Of a stretch of DNA of 64,000 bases, positions 17,320 to 26,717 are shown in pieces. Position numbers and translations under genes: made by a program. Within the stretch, counting starts at the first letter, position 1. Each line of letters opens with the position of its first letter. The stretch comes from Spirochaetales bacterium (GTDB lineage Bacteria; Spirochaetota; Spirochaetia; DSM-2461), in contig QKAW01000033.1 in NCBI GenBank assembly GCA_003247135.1, positions 1 to 64,000 on the forward strand, given 5' to 3'. The notes below the pieces were generated by a model that was not told where the DNA came from, searched no databases, and saw only the letters and a program-made list of their open reading frames with translations.

Positions 17320-18078
17320 ATGAGAAAAATAATAAGCTGGAATGTTAACGGTATAAGAGCTGCAGAGGAGAAGGGTTTATTTAAATGGATGAGAGAAGAG
17401 AACCCTTCAATCTTGTGTTTGCAGGAGACTAAAGCCCAGCCCGATGTTCTGACAAAAAAATTTATAGAGCCTGATGGTTATTACAGTTATTTTGCTAGTG
17501 CCCAAAAAAAAGGATACAGTGGGGTTGTAACCTACACTAAAGATGAACCTAAAAAGATAAAACTTATGGGAATTGATGAATTTGATTCAGAAGGGAGATA
17601 TCTGGAGACTGTATTTGAAGATTTTATATTAATAAATACCTACTTTCCCAACAGCCAATCTGAGGGCAAAAGACTGGATTACAAAATAAGATTTTGCCAA
17701 GAACTTCATAAAAAGATTTCAGAGTACAGGGATCAGGGAAAAAAAGTTATACTTTGCGGTGATTATAATATTGCTCATAAGGAGATAGACCTGGCAAATC
17801 CAAAAACAAATACAAAAAATCCAGGATTTCTTCCTGAAGAGAGAGCATGGATGGATGAATTTATTGGTGATGGATATATAGATATATTCAGATTCTTTGA
17901 TCCGTCCCCGGGAAATTATACATGGTGGTCATACCGATTTGGAGCAAGAGAGAAGAATATTGGGTGGCGTATAGATTATTTTACAATTACTGAAAACCTG
18001 CTGGATGATATTAAAAATTGTGAAATTTTAAACACTGTTCCTGGGAGTGATCACTGCCCTGTATTATTAGAGTTTTAA
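17320..18078 (+). CDS. xth: exodeoxyribonuclease III / AP endonuclease
   Basis: A base-excision-repair enzyme that cuts 5' of abasic sites and trims 3' ends. Family motifs are all present: ISWNVNGIRA at the N-terminus, LQETKAQ with the metal-binding Glu, GDYNIAHKEIDLANPK, WWSYRFGARE.NIGWRIDYF and the terminal PGSDHCPV with the catalytic Asp-His pair. Length 252 is close to the usual 250-268. It is followed one base after its stop by a phosphoesterase gene, so the pair is co-transcribed. No strong ribosome site precedes the ATG. Confidence 0.95.
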   Translation: MRKIISWNVNGIRAAEEKGLFKWMREENPSILCLQETKAQPDVLTKKFIEPDGYYSYFASAQKKGYSGVVTYTKDEPKKIKLMGIDEFDSEGRYLETVFEDFILINTYFPNSQSEGKRLDYKIRFCQELHKKISEYRDQGKKVILCGDYNIAHKEIDLANPKTNTKNPGFLPEERAWMDEFIGDGYIDIFRFFDPSPGNYTWWSYRFGAREKNIGWRIDYFTITENLLDDIKNCEILNTVPGSDHCPVLLEF

Positions 18079-18079
18079 T

Positions 18080-18769
18080 ATGACAAGAATTGCATTTATT
18101 TCAGATATACATTCAAATTTACCAGCATTGGAAGCAGTTTTAAAAGAGATAAAAAAGCTGAAAATTGAAGAAATTTACTGCCTGGGAGATCTTATAGGTT
18201 ACCACACATTTACCAATGAGGTTATTAATCTTTTAAGAGATGAAGAAGTTGTTTCTTTAAAAGGTAACCATGATCATCTGATAAGTGAGAGTAATTTTAA
18301 CAGGGAGTCAGAAAAAGATTTTCCCCATTACTGGAACTATGACAGACTCACTCCTGAAAACCTGGAGTATATTAAAAACCTTCCTGAAGTTATCCATATA
18401 GATAGGGAGGGAGTTACAATAAAACTGGTTCATGGAAGCCCCCAATCAAAAACCGAGTATATCCGTGAAGGTAGTGAAGAGCATACCCATTACCTTGATA
18501 ATATGGAGACAACTATTTTAATTTGTGCACATACCCATCTGCCTTATATTACAAACAGGTATAAAAAATATCTTTTGAATACAGGTAGTGTTGGTAAACC
18601 AAAATTAGGTGAACCGAAAGCTTCATTTTTAATTCTGACTATTGACGGAGAAACAATTCTCCCTGAAATATGCTTTACAACTTATGACACTGAAAGAATG
18701 GTCTCTGACCTGAAAAAAAACAATTTTCCCAATAAACTTATAGATTCAATAAAGACAGGTCTTCCTTAA
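18080..18769 (+). CDS. metallophosphoesterase (calcineurin-like, YfcE/DUF2433 type)
   Basis: All five phosphoesterase motifs are visible: ISDIHSN at residue 6, CLGDLIGYH, KGNHDHL, VHGSPQ and CAHTHLPY. These ligands bind two metals for phosphodiester hydrolysis. Single-domain members of this size (229 residues) act on small cyclic phosphodiesters or nucleotides; the substrate cannot be deduced. The gene begins directly after the exonuclease stop and is followed two bases later by an AraC-type regulator. Confidence 0.85.
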   Translation: MTRIAFISDIHSNLPALEAVLKEIKKLKIEEIYCLGDLIGYHTFTNEVINLLRDEEVVSLKGNHDHLISESNFNRESEKDFPHYWNYDRLTPENLEYIKNLPEVIHIDREGVTIKLVHGSPQSKTEYIREGSEEHTHYLDNMETTILICAHTHLPYITNRYKKYLLNTGSVGKPKLGEPKASFLILTIDGETILPEICFTTYDTERMVSDLKKNNFPNKLIDSIKTGLP

Positions 18770-18771
18770 CT

Positions 18772-19617
18772 GTGCTTCATAATGAGTTATACAAACAGAG
18801 TGAACTAAAAGCCCATACACCTTTCGATGTAATGTTGGTTAACCTAAAGACTTTTCCAATTCATTGGCACAGGTTTATAGAAATAGTTTATGTGTTAGAT
18901 GGTAAAATAACAGCTACTATTAATAATGAGCAGTTTAAAATGGATAAAGGAGATTTTTTACTTATTAATAGTTCGGATATCCACTCTTTCATTGTAGATA
19001 ACAATGAAAACAGAGTATGTATTGTCCATTTTAATACGGAAATATTAACTGATGGCTGGTTGGAACTTACAAAAAACAGGGTATTAACAGTCTTTAATAA
19101 GCAGAGGTATATTAAAAATGGAGACCCAATAAACCATAAAATTTCATTAAATTTAAATAGAATAATTATTGAATTTAAAAATAAACAGACAGGATATAAA
19201 GCATCAATCTATTCATCTATATTAGAGATTTTTTTAATATATTTGAGATTGGAAAAATGTGGTGGTTATTTACAGGAAATTCCGGAAGTTGATCGTTTAC
19301 GTAATGTGATTGATTTCGTCTCAGATAACTTTCAGAATAAAATAAGTCTTGAGGATGCAGCAAAAGCAGCTTGTTATAGTCCTTACCACTTTTCCAGGCT
19401 TTTTAAGAAACAGACAAAGCAGACCTTTTTTCAGTATTTAAAAACATATCGAATTAATTATGCCATTTATCTTTTAATTACAACAGATAAAAGTATAACT
19501 GAAATAAGCTACAACTGCGGTTATGATAATATTAAAACTTTTATTAGACATTTTAACCAGATTGAGTCAAAATCCCCTAGTATTTACAGAAAAACATATA
19601 AAATTAGCAATATTTGA
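18772..19617 (+). CDS. AraC-family transcriptional regulator
   Basis: An N-terminal cupin-type ligand domain (FPIHWHRFIEIVYVLDGKITATIN, residues about 25-60) is joined to a C-terminal double helix-turn-helix (ISLEDAAKAACYSPYHFSRLF and ITEISYNCGYDNIKTFIRHF). The start is GTG 18772. These two-domain regulators usually bind a sugar and activate a neighbouring catabolic operon. The ThuA-like and Gfo/Idh/MocA genes just downstream on the same strand are the likely targets. Confidence 0.85.
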   Translation: MLHNELYKQSELKAHTPFDVMLVNLKTFPIHWHRFIEIVYVLDGKITATINNEQFKMDKGDFLLINSSDIHSFIVDNNENRVCIVHFNTEILTDGWLELTKNRVLTVFNKQRYIKNGDPINHKISLNLNRIIIEFKNKQTGYKASIYSSILEIFLIYLRLEKCGGYLQEIPEVDRLRNVIDFVSDNFQNKISLEDAAKAACYSPYHFSRLFKKQTKQTFFQYLKTYRINYAIYLLITTDKSITEISYNCGYDNIKTFIRHFNQIESKSPSIYRKTYKISNI

Positions 19618-19674
19618 GAACTTTTAATCAGTAATAAAGAAGCGTAAACAGAAAAACAGATTTAATCTATAACA

Positions 19675-20331
19675 ATGAGAAAAGCAATAATTATCGTGGG
19701 TGGCTGGGAAGGTCATGACCCAAAGGGTGTTTCCCAAAGAATAGAAGAGATACTTGTGAAGTGTAATTTTAATGTATCTATTTATGACAATCTTCAGGTT
19801 TTTGAAGATATTGAACTACTTAAAGAGACAGACCTTATTGTTCCTATCTGGACAATGGGAGAGATTAGTGAAACTCAATGCAAAAATGTTTCCGAAGCAG
19901 TGGCTAGTGGAACCGGAATAGCAGGTGTTCATGGTGGAATGTGCGATGCATTCAGAAACAGTGTTTTATGGCAATTTATTACGGGAGGTAATTGGGTTGC
20001 TCATCCCGGGAATGACTCAGTAACTTATACTGTAACTATTAAAGATAGAAGTCATGAACTGACTAAAGATATTAATGATTTTAAAGTAACTTCAGAGCAG
20101 TATTATATGCATGTTGACCCTGCAATTGAAATACTAGCAACAACCCACTTTCCAATTGCTGATGGATATCATATTACAAATAAAAGTGTAGAGATGCCTG
20201 TTGCCTGGACAAAAATGTGGGGAAAGGGCAGAGTCTATTTTAACTCTGTTGGGCATAGTGCAAATTTGTTTGATATTAAAGAATTTCATAAAATGGTTGA
20301 ATTAGGATTCAGCTGGGCATCAAGAAAGTAG
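19675..20331 (+). CDS. ThuA-domain protein
   Basis: A ThuA (trehalose-utilisation) fold related to class I glutamine amidotransferases but without their catalytic Cys. Recognisable blocks are IIVGGWEGHDPKGVSQ at the N-terminus, the AGVHGGMCDAFR turn, the ITGGNWVAHPG segment and the end VYFNSVGHSANLFD. ThuA proteins accompany disaccharide or sugar-dehydrogenase operons; their chemistry is still poorly defined, with roles in keto-sugar handling proposed. Here it precedes a Gfo/Idh/MocA dehydrogenase by 11 bp, a pairing seen in many sugar loci. Confidence 0.8.
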   Translation: MRKAIIIVGGWEGHDPKGVSQRIEEILVKCNFNVSIYDNLQVFEDIELLKETDLIVPIWTMGEISETQCKNVSEAVASGTGIAGVHGGMCDAFRNSVLWQFITGGNWVAHPGNDSVTYTVTIKDRSHELTKDINDFKVTSEQYYMHVDPAIEILATTHFPIADGYHITNKSVEMPVAWTKMWGKGRVYFNSVGHSANLFDIKEFHKMVELGFSWASRK

Positions 20332-20342
20332 GGGAGAAATAT

Positions 20343-21392
20343 ATGAATATTGGAATTATTGGAACTGGTGTAATTAGCGACATATATATAAATAATTTTT
20401 TAAATGTTTTTAAGGATAGAGTTACTCTACTTGGCTGTGCAGATATTAATTCAGAAAAAGCACTTGAAATAGCAAAAAAATATAATTTACCAAGAAACTA
20501 CTGTAGTGTTAATGAACTCCTTGGGGATAAGGAAATTGATATTGTTGTTAATCTAACAATTCCTAAGGCTCATTTTGAAGTAAATAAGAGAATTCTTGAG
20601 AGTGGTAAACATGTTTATGTTGAAAAACCTGTATGTATAACTTTAGAAGAGGCTAAAGAGTTAATTGAACTTGCTGATAAAAAAGGCTTAAGGGTTGGAG
20701 GGGCTCCTGACACATTTCTTGGAGCAGGAATTCAGACCTGTAAAAAACTTATTTCGGATGGATGGATCGGTCGCCCTGTAGCATCAACCGCTTTTCTTAC
20801 TTGTCATGGGCATGAGAGCTGGCACCCTGATCCTGAATTTTACTATCAAGTTGGTGGAGGACCAATGTTTGATATGGGGCCTTACTATTTAACTGCTTTA
20901 ATAGAACTTATGGGCAATATAGACTCTGTAAGTGGCTCCACAGGAATTTCTGAGAAGGAGAGAGTTATTACAAGTGAGAAAAAATTTGGAAAAACAATAG
21001 ATGTAGAGGTTCCAACCCATATTTCCGGGATTATAAATTTTAAAAGTGGAGCAATAGGAAATATTATTACAAGTTTTGATATCTGGAGTGCCAATCTGCC
21101 AAGAATTGAGATTTATGGAACAAAGGGTTCTATCTCTGTACCGGATCCTAATACATTTGGTGGCAAAGTTCTACTTAAAAGATTTGATGATACAGAGTGG
21201 AGAGAAATGCCTCTATTTTTTGGATTTTCCGAAAATTCTAGAGGTCTAGGTGTAGCAGATATGGCAGATAGCATAAAAAACAATACACCACACAGAGCTT
21301 CAATGGAGTTAATAACCCAAGTTCTCGATGTAATGCATGGGTTTCATATCTCTTCTGATCAGGGGAAACTTTACAAAACTGGTCTAAAATAA
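20343..21392 (+). CDS. Gfo/Idh/MocA-family sugar dehydrogenase
   Basis: NAD(P)-binding motif IGIIGTGVISDIY, then the signature VEKPVCITLEEA, with GGGPMFDMGPYYLTALIELMG in the substrate domain. At 349 residues it is a normal-length member. It has a good ribosome site (GGGGAGAA) 7 nt ahead of the ATG. The ThuA neighbour and the AraC regulator upstream suggest oxidation or reduction of an imported sugar or glycoside at a single carbon. The substrate is unknown. It is distinct from the paralogue at 7.5 kb. Confidence 0.85.
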   Translation: MNIGIIGTGVISDIYINNFLNVFKDRVTLLGCADINSEKALEIAKKYNLPRNYCSVNELLGDKEIDIVVNLTIPKAHFEVNKRILESGKHVYVEKPVCITLEEAKELIELADKKGLRVGGAPDTFLGAGIQTCKKLISDGWIGRPVASTAFLTCHGHESWHPDPEFYYQVGGGPMFDMGPYYLTALIELMGNIDSVSGSTGISEKERVITSEKKFGKTIDVEVPTHISGIINFKSGAIGNIITSFDIWSANLPRIEIYGTKGSISVPDPNTFGGKVLLKRFDDTEWREMPLFFGFSENSRGLGVADMADSIKNNTPHRASMELITQVLDVMHGFHISSDQGKLYKTGLK

Positions 21393-21404
21393 GTATTAAA
21401 TATC

Positions 21405-22319
21405 TTATTTTGCGAATTGAAGAATTTTTGAAACCTCTACCGATTCATTTTCAAAGTAACTGGATATTTTTTCAAAAGAGTCCTCTTCTATATTGTACTC
21501 TGAAAATCTGATTGGAGAACCCTGGGAGTGAAACCAGGTCTCCAATTTGTTTACAATTTCCGGATTATAGTCTCTCATTTTTAACCAGGCAGGTATAATC
21601 ATTGATAGTGATGCTCCATAAGGTATACTGAAAACCCTACAAATCACTAGTGAAATCCTGTTTGCCAAACAGTTAACAGAACAGGATTCTATAGAATTTG
21701 ATATTTTAATAACTTCTTCCCAGCAGGACATTTCAGATTGCTTACGATATATTTTTTCAATAAGTTTTTGTAGTTCAATAACTCTGGAATCAATTATTTC
21801 TAAATTCTTATTAGTATTTTCCATTATAATCCGGGATATTACTGCAATTATTGAGTATGTTACATAGTTTGGTGAGAGTGTTGTTAATAATTGAGGATTA
21901 AAAAAAATTGCTTTTGGTTGGGACCCAGCTTCAAATTTATTTTTTGAAAAGATATAACTGTTTAGTTCTGAACCTGATGATATAATAGTTGGGAGTGCAT
22001 AAAGTGGTAATTTAATACAAATCTTTTTTGCATTATCTATAACAGTTCCACCACCAACTGCAATTACAGCATCAACATCTGATGTTTCAGTTTCAATAAT
22101 TATATTTTCTGTATTATTTTGTTCAATTCCTGATAACTCATAATAATTTATAAAATGCAAATTAAGCTGATCTGTTAACTTATTTAGAAATCCATAACTT
22201 TTAAGAGATGATTCTCCATAAATTATTAAAACAGATCTTATTCTATCTTCTAAAAGTTGTTTAACTAGTTCAATTTCGGAGTTGGAATTACAGGTGATTT
22301 TCTGTGTGTTATTAATCAT
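21405..22319 (-). CDS. iron-alcohol-dehydrogenase-fold protein lacking metal ligands
   Basis: The NAD-binding block VDAVIAVGGGTVIDNAKKI and the following PTIISSGSELNSY are characteristic of group III (iron) alcohol dehydrogenases and glycerol dehydrogenase relatives. At 304 residues it is about 70-80 shorter than usual. Where the metal ligands Asp, His, His and His are expected, the sequence reads YSIIAVISRIIMEN and LANRISLVICRVFSIPYGASL, so all the family histidines are replaced. It is therefore probably a non-catalytic or differently acting relative. It follows mglC after a terminator-like hairpin and converges on the sugar dehydrogenase gene. Confidence 0.65.
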   Translation of the reverse strand: MINNTQKITCNSNSEIELVKQLLEDRIRSVLIIYGESSLKSYGFLNKLTDQLNLHFINYYELSGIEQNNTENIIIETETSDVDAVIAVGGGTVIDNAKKICIKLPLYALPTIISSGSELNSYIFSKNKFEAGSQPKAIFFNPQLLTTLSPNYVTYSIIAVISRIIMENTNKNLEIIDSRVIELQKLIEKIYRKQSEMSCWEEVIKISNSIESCSVNCLANRISLVICRVFSIPYGASLSMIIPAWLKMRDYNPEIVNKLETWFHSQGSPIRFSEYNIEEDSFEKISSYFENESVEVSKILQFAK

Positions 22320-22332
22320 AAATTACTCTAAA

Positions 22333-22362
22333 ATAAAAAAGGGACTGTTTCCAGCCCCTAAA
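22333..22362 (-). terminator. rho-independent terminator after mglC
   Basis: On the minus strand AGGGGCTG-GAAA-CAGTCCCT forms a GNRA-capped stem followed by TTTTTTATTTT, 22 nt after the mglC stop. It separates the mgl operon from the alcohol-dehydrogenase-like gene. Confidence 0.7.
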
Positions 22363-22380
22363 AAAATAATGAGAAAATAA

Positions 22381-23418
22381 TTATGATTTTTTAAGATATT
22401 TCTTTGTATCAAGAGCTACCGCAGCAACTATAATTATACCTTTTATTATATATTGGTAGTACATATCAAGACCGATAAATGTCATACCATAACTAATAAT
22501 AGTAAACATTAGAACACCAACAATTGCACCGGAAACTTTTCCAATACCACCACTGAAGGATATACCACCAACTACACATGCAGCAATTGCATCTAGCTCA
22601 TAACCAAAACCCGTACCATTGTTAGCACTACCAATTCTAGCTGCTTCAAGGAAACCACCTACACCGTATAAAACTCCAGCAAATACATATACAAGAATAG
22701 TTGTAATCATTACGTTTACACCGGAAACTTTTGCGGCTTCAGGGTTTCCACCTACAGCATACATATTTTTTCCAAATGTTGTCTTGTTCCATAAAACCCA
22801 TACAAGTCCACTCGTTAAAAGTGCGAAAATAACAAGGTTTGGAATACCAAGTGTAGAACCAATAACTAGCTCAGTATATCTATCATCAAAACCACCGATA
22901 GGTTGTGGACCTGGAGCACCTGAAGCAAAGTAAATTGATAAGATACCGTATAAAGTAATCATCATACCCATTGTTGCTAAAAACGGGTGAATTTTAAACT
23001 TGGCTACAACCCAACCATTAATACCACTAAAAACTGAACAAATTACAATAACAATTAATACAGGAACTATTAATGGAAGTGCAGCCATATCTGGATAAAA
23101 TCTATTTGCATAATCAGGTCTTTGTAATAATGAACCGGCAACAACTGCTGCGAAGCCTACCATTCTACCTAATGAAAGGTCTGTACCCTGTAAAATAATA
23201 ATTCCACCAACACCAAATGCAAGAATAAGTCTAACAGATGATTGAGTTAAAATGTTTTTAAATACTCTTCCAGATAAAAATGATGGTTCACTGATAATAA
23301 TAAAAATTATTATAGCAAAAATTACAATATAAATAGCATTGTTAGTTAATAACTCTTGCCATTGACTCTTAGTTCTTTTAAGGAATCTTTTCTCATCCAA
23401 TGTATTTACACTACTCAT
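22381..23418 (-). CDS. mglC: galactose/methyl-galactoside ABC transporter permease
   Basis: This is the membrane subunit of the Mgl sugar importer, with about 9-10 hydrophobic helices. It includes the family stretch [21 protein letters not shown] and the [18 protein letters not shown] loop near the C-terminus, which contacts the ATPase. At 345 residues it matches MglC. It overlaps mglA by 4 bp, and with mglB and mglA gives the usual BAC order. The substrates are D-galactose, D-glucose and methyl-galactosides by family. Confidence 0.92.
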   Translation of the reverse strand: MSSVNTLDEKRFLKRTKSQWQELLTNNAIYIVIFAIIIFIIISEPSFLSGRVFKNILTQSSVRLILAFGVGGIIILQGTDLSLGRMVGFAAVVAGSLLQRPDYANRFYPDMAALPLIVPVLIVIVICSVFSGINGWVVAKFKIHPFLATMGMMITLYGILSIYFASGAPGPQPIGGFDDRYTELVIGSTLGIPNLVIFALLTSGLVWVLWNKTTFGKNMYAVGGNPEAAKVSGVNVMITTILVYVFAGVLYGVGGFLEAARIGSANNGTGFGYELDAIAACVVGGISFSGGIGKVSGAIVGVLMFTIISYGMTFIGLDMYYQYIIKGIIIVAAVALDTKKYLKKS

Positions 23419-24938
23419 ACTTCAGCCTCTTCGTTATTATTTAAGTATTTTGTTGAAAGATTAAAAATCTCTGTCTGGGTTGTCTCTTCTGTATTTACAG
23501 TTCCTGAAATTCTACCATTACTCATTACCATTATTCTGTTTGTTATACCTAACAACTCAGGCATTTCTGATGATACAACAATGATTGATTTTCCTTTTTT
23601 AGCTAATTCTATAATTAATTGGTAGATTTCATATTTTGCTCCAACATCAATACCTCTTGTCGGTTCATCCAACAGAAGAATATCCGGTTGAGTTAATAAC
23701 CATCTTCCAATAATAACTTTTTGCTGATTTCCACCACTTAAATTTCTAATTCTTTCCCTTCTGTTTGGAGTTTTTATTCTCATACTTTTAATTTGAACAT
23801 CTGTATCATCTTTCATTTTTTTATCATCAAGAAGTCCAAATTTGTTTTTATACTCTTTAATATTAGAAATACAAGAATTAAAGGTAATATCAGCTACAGG
23901 ATAGATCCCTGTCTCTCTTCTCTCTTCTGTTAAAAGAGCAAATTTATTATTGATAGCCTTATGGGGATTTGAATTGTCTATAAGATTTCCATCAATGTAT
24001 ATCTCTCCGGTTTCAAGTGTTCTTGCACCAAATAGAGCTTCAACCAACTCTGTTCTACCAGCACCAACAAGGCCGGCAATTCCAAGAATTTCACCTTTTC
24101 TTAATTCAAATTCTGCATTTTGTACAATTGGTTTATATTTTGTAGTTAAATTCTTAACACTCATGTGTACCTCTCCGGGTACATTTGTTTTAGGAGGGAA
24201 TCTGTTATCCAGATCACGACCAACCATCATGTTAACAATTTTTTCCATGGTTAGATTCTCAATTCTCTCTGTACCAATATGGGAACCATCCCTTAATACT
24301 GTTACATCATCAGATACTTCAAAAATCTCTTCCATTTTATGTGATATATATACAATTCCAACACCCTCGTTTTTTAGAACTTTCATTATGTCAAACAACA
24401 TTGAAACTTCATGGGCTGTAAGGGAAGATGTAGGCTCGTCTAATACTATTATTTTCGCGTCATAGGAAACTGCTTTGGCAATTTCTACCATCTGTCTTTG
24501 GGATACTGACAGTTTATCAAGTCTTGTTCTAGGATCCAAGTGAATGTTTAGTCGTTTAAAAAGATCCATTGTATCGTTATACATCTTTTTCTCATCAACA
24601 AATATTCCTTTTTGTGGATATCTTCCTAGCCAGATATTATCAGATATAGTTCTTTTAGTTACCTGGTTTAACTCCTGATGTACCATTGATACACCATTTT
24701 CCAGGGCATGTTTTGGGTCTGTAAAGTTGAATGATTCACCCTGAAAGAAAAATTCCCCTGCGTCTTGCTTGTAAATACCGAAAAGACACTTCATTAATGT
24801 GGACTTTCCAGCTCCATTTTCACCCATCAGCGAGTGAACTGTTCCCGGTCTAATGTTTAAACATACATTTTTTAATACAGTTACACCTGCGAAGGATTTG
24901 CAAACATTTTTTATACTTAACAAATATTCATTTTGCAA
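23415..24938 (-). CDS. mglA: galactose/methyl-galactoside ABC transporter ATP-binding protein
   Basis: Two fused ABC domains. The first has [14 protein letters not shown] (Walker A), [14 protein letters not shown] (signature) and [11 protein letters not shown] (Walker B). The second has the degenerate Walker [15 protein letters not shown], signature [15 protein letters not shown] and [11 protein letters not shown]. This asymmetry is normal for MglA/RbsA-type ATPases. The start was set at TTG 24938, giving [10 protein letters not shown], because GAGAGAGG lies 8-9 nt upstream; the frame is open to another TTG at 24956 without such a site. It overlaps mglC by 4 bp. Confidence 0.93.
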   Translation of the reverse strand: MQNEYLLSIKNVCKSFAGVTVLKNVCLNIRPGTVHSLMGENGAGKSTLMKCLFGIYKQDAGEFFFQGESFNFTDPKHALENGVSMVHQELNQVTKRTISDNIWLGRYPQKGIFVDEKKMYNDTMDLFKRLNIHLDPRTRLDKLSVSQRQMVEIAKAVSYDAKIIVLDEPTSSLTAHEVSMLFDIMKVLKNEGVGIVYISHKMEEIFEVSDDVTVLRDGSHIGTERIENLTMEKIVNMMVGRDLDNRFPPKTNVPGEVHMSVKNLTTKYKPIVQNAEFELRKGEILGIAGLVGAGRTELVEALFGARTLETGEIYIDGNLIDNSNPHKAINNKFALLTEERRETGIYPVADITFNSCISNIKEYKNKFGLLDDKKMKDDTDVQIKSMRIKTPNRRERIRNLSGGNQQKVIIGRWLLTQPDILLLDEPTRGIDVGAKYEIYQLIIELAKKGKSIIVVSSEMPELLGITNRIMVMSNGRISGTVNTEETTQTEIFNLSTKYLNNNEEAEV

Positions 24939-24968
24939 AAGAAATACCTCTCTCAATTAATGATATAT

Positions 24969-24993
24969 AAAGGAGTACTTAGAGTACTCCTTT
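24969..24993 (-). promoter_or_regulatory. intercistronic hairpin between mglB and mglA
   Basis: AAAGGAGTACT and AGTACTCCTTT are perfect 11-nt arms around TAG, 24 nt after the mglB stop and 31 nt before the mglA start. Such hairpins protect the upstream mRNA or partly stop transcription, which would let the binding protein be made in excess over the ATPase. There is no T-run. Confidence 0.6.
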
Positions 24994-25016
24994 AAACGTA
25001 CATATTTAACAATCTA

Positions 25017-26030
25017 TTATTTTTTGTATTCCATGTAGTTAGCAGCTGTTACACCGATATATGCAACTCGAACTGCTTTTGTTCCGTTAGTTTGAACTTT
25101 CCAGTTTGTTCCTTCAGTAACATTTTTACCCATAGCTGCATTAACTGCTAAATCAACAGTTGCTCTAGCCTGGTTTTTACCATCGTTAAGAACTGTACCA
25201 TTCATTTCACCATCAGCAATGTGAGTAATAGCTTGGTCTAATGCATCAACACCGTAAATTGGTAATTTAACTCCAGCAGCTTTTAATGCTGTGATTGCAC
25301 CAAATGCCATACCATCGTTGTTACAGATAACTAACTCGATTTTGCTTCCGAAAGAAGAAGTTAACCATGCAGCCATTTTATCGTTACCGTGAACTGTAGA
25401 CCAGTTAGGGTCAGCTTCTAAAGCTAATTGCTCAACATTGATACCAGCATCTCTGAAAGCTTTTACTGATTCAACTGTTCTAGCTTCTGCATCTGGATGT
25501 CCTGGTTCACCTTTTAACATAACGTATTGAACTGTTCCGTCACCATTTTTATCCCAAGCCGGATTTTTCTTCCAGTCAGAAACCATCATTTTTCCTTGAA
25601 TAACACCAGCTTCAGCTGAATCTGTTCCAACGTACCAAACTTTGTCATAAGATGCCATTGCACCTGGCTCAGTTGCTTCTTTGTTGAATAAAATTAAAGG
25701 AATTTTTGCAGCTCTTGCTTTGTTAATTATTGTTTGAGCAGCAGCAGGGTCTACTAGGTTAATAGCTAAAACGTTAACACCTTTAGTAATAAATACATCT
25801 ACTTGGTCATTTAATTTTGCTTGTTGACCTTCTGAGTCAACGATTTGAATTTCTACACCTTTAGTTTTAGCATAGCTTTCTAATTCTGGTTTTACAACAC
25901 CGTTCATGAAGTTATCTGCAAAGCTGTAGATGTTTGCACCGATAACAATTTTTCCGCTCTCTTTTTGTCCATTTGCAAAAGAAGCGAAAGAAACCATAGC
26001 AACTAATGCTAGTAGTAATGTTTTTTTCAT
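25017..26030 (-). CDS. mglB: galactose/glucose-binding periplasmic protein
   Basis: A Sec signal peptide (MKKTLLLALVAMVSFASFANG) precedes a type I periplasmic binding fold. It keeps the calcium loop DKNGDGTVQ (residues 160-168) followed by YVMLKGEPGHPDAEART, as in enterobacterial MglB, a sugar-stacking Trp in DPNWSTVHG (210) and the ligand residues in VICNNDGMAFGA and YGVDALDQA. It delivers glucose/galactose to MglAC and may serve chemotaxis. It has its own promoter and a GGAG ribosome site, so it can be expressed above the rest of the operon. Confidence 0.95.
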   Translation of the reverse strand: MKKTLLLALVAMVSFASFANGQKESGKIVIGANIYSFADNFMNGVVKPELESYAKTKGVEIQIVDSEGQQAKLNDQVDVFITKGVNVLAINLVDPAAAQTIINKARAAKIPLILFNKEATEPGAMASYDKVWYVGTDSAEAGVIQGKMMVSDWKKNPAWDKNGDGTVQYVMLKGEPGHPDAEARTVESVKAFRDAGINVEQLALEADPNWSTVHGNDKMAAWLTSSFGSKIELVICNNDGMAFGAITALKAAGVKLPIYGVDALDQAITHIADGEMNGTVLNDGKNQARATVDLAVNAAMGKNVTEGTNWKVQTNGTKAVRVAYIGVTAANYMEYKK

Positions 26031-26052
26031 TTAATTCTCCTATTTTTTTGTT

Positions 26053-26067
26053 CAGGATTAAATCCTG
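26053..26067 (-). promoter_or_regulatory. 15-nt palindrome in the mglB leader
   Basis: CAGGATTAAATCCTG is an inverted repeat between the mglB promoter and its ribosome site. It could be an operator or a small leader hairpin. Confidence 0.35.
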
Positions 26068-26080
26068 TCCTTTAATGTGT

Positions 26081-26108
26081 TAAATAGTAGCACTGAAATA
26101 GGAGTCAA
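26081..26108 (-). promoter_or_regulatory. promoter for mglB
   Basis: On the minus strand TTGACT (26108-26103) and TATTTA (26086-26081) are 16 nt apart, placing the transcript start about 45 nt ahead of the mglB ATG. Confidence 0.5.
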
Positions 26109-26204
26109 CAATGTAAAATTTTCTTCAAAATTTGTTAGATTTTCTAAAATGTAATAAATTTGTCATTTTTTATAAAAAATAATCATTTCTTAACAAAACT
26201 GTAA

Positions 26205-26681
26205 TTAAAGTTTTATAGGACTCCAACCAATAAAAAGTGTCGGATAAAATCTGTTATAGTGGGTAGGAACTAGTAAACCTTCGTTGCCGATGATCTGATA
26301 ACCCCCACCTAGACCTAAAAACCAATTCTTTCCAAATTTAATTTTTGCACCGGTTTCTATTCTTGCCAGAAACCAATCTGTATTGTCATCAATTTGACCT
26401 GGTGATATAAATGTTACAGAAGTTTGTACAAAGGGTGAGATTAAATAGTCGATAAAGTTATATCTTCCGTATAAATGAATTTCTGCAAAAGGTCGAATAG
26501 ATGCAATTGTTCCTAATCCAAAATCCAAATTATTGTTAGGAGAATACTCAACGTTAAAACCAATTGCTGTGGATGCCCCCATATATTCCAGTAAAAATGA
26601 TATTTTTGATTGTGTCATTTCTGCATTAATGTTTGAAAGAGATAAAAAAAATATAATTATTAAAATTAATTTATTTTTCAT
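26205..26681 (-). CDS. small outer-membrane beta-barrel-like protein
   Basis: A signal peptide (MKNKLILIIIFFLSLSNINA) is followed by about 138 residues with alternating hydrophobic/aromatic strands (YMGASTAIGFNVEYS, FAEIHLYGRYNF, WFLGLGGGYQIIG). It ends in a strand-like segment, YPTLFIGWSPIKL. This is the pattern of an 8-stranded outer-membrane barrel. Its place between the MglB-like lipoprotein gene and mglB suggests a role in the same sugar regulon, perhaps as a pore or surface protein, but this is inference. Confidence 0.6.
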   Translation of the reverse strand: MKNKLILIIIFFLSLSNINAEMTQSKISFLLEYMGASTAIGFNVEYSPNNNLDFGLGTIASIRPFAEIHLYGRYNFIDYLISPFVQTSVTFISPGQIDDNTDWFLARIETGAKIKFGKNWFLGLGGGYQIIGNEGLLVPTHYNRFYPTLFIGWSPIKL

Positions 26682-26717
26682 TTAGTTTCCTTTTTTTATA
26701 ATTTTTATTACATGTAA

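Noticed and set aside
24969-24993. mglB-mglA hairpin as a full terminator
   Set aside because: It has no T-run, and mglA and mglC have no visible promoter of their own, so read-through is expected.
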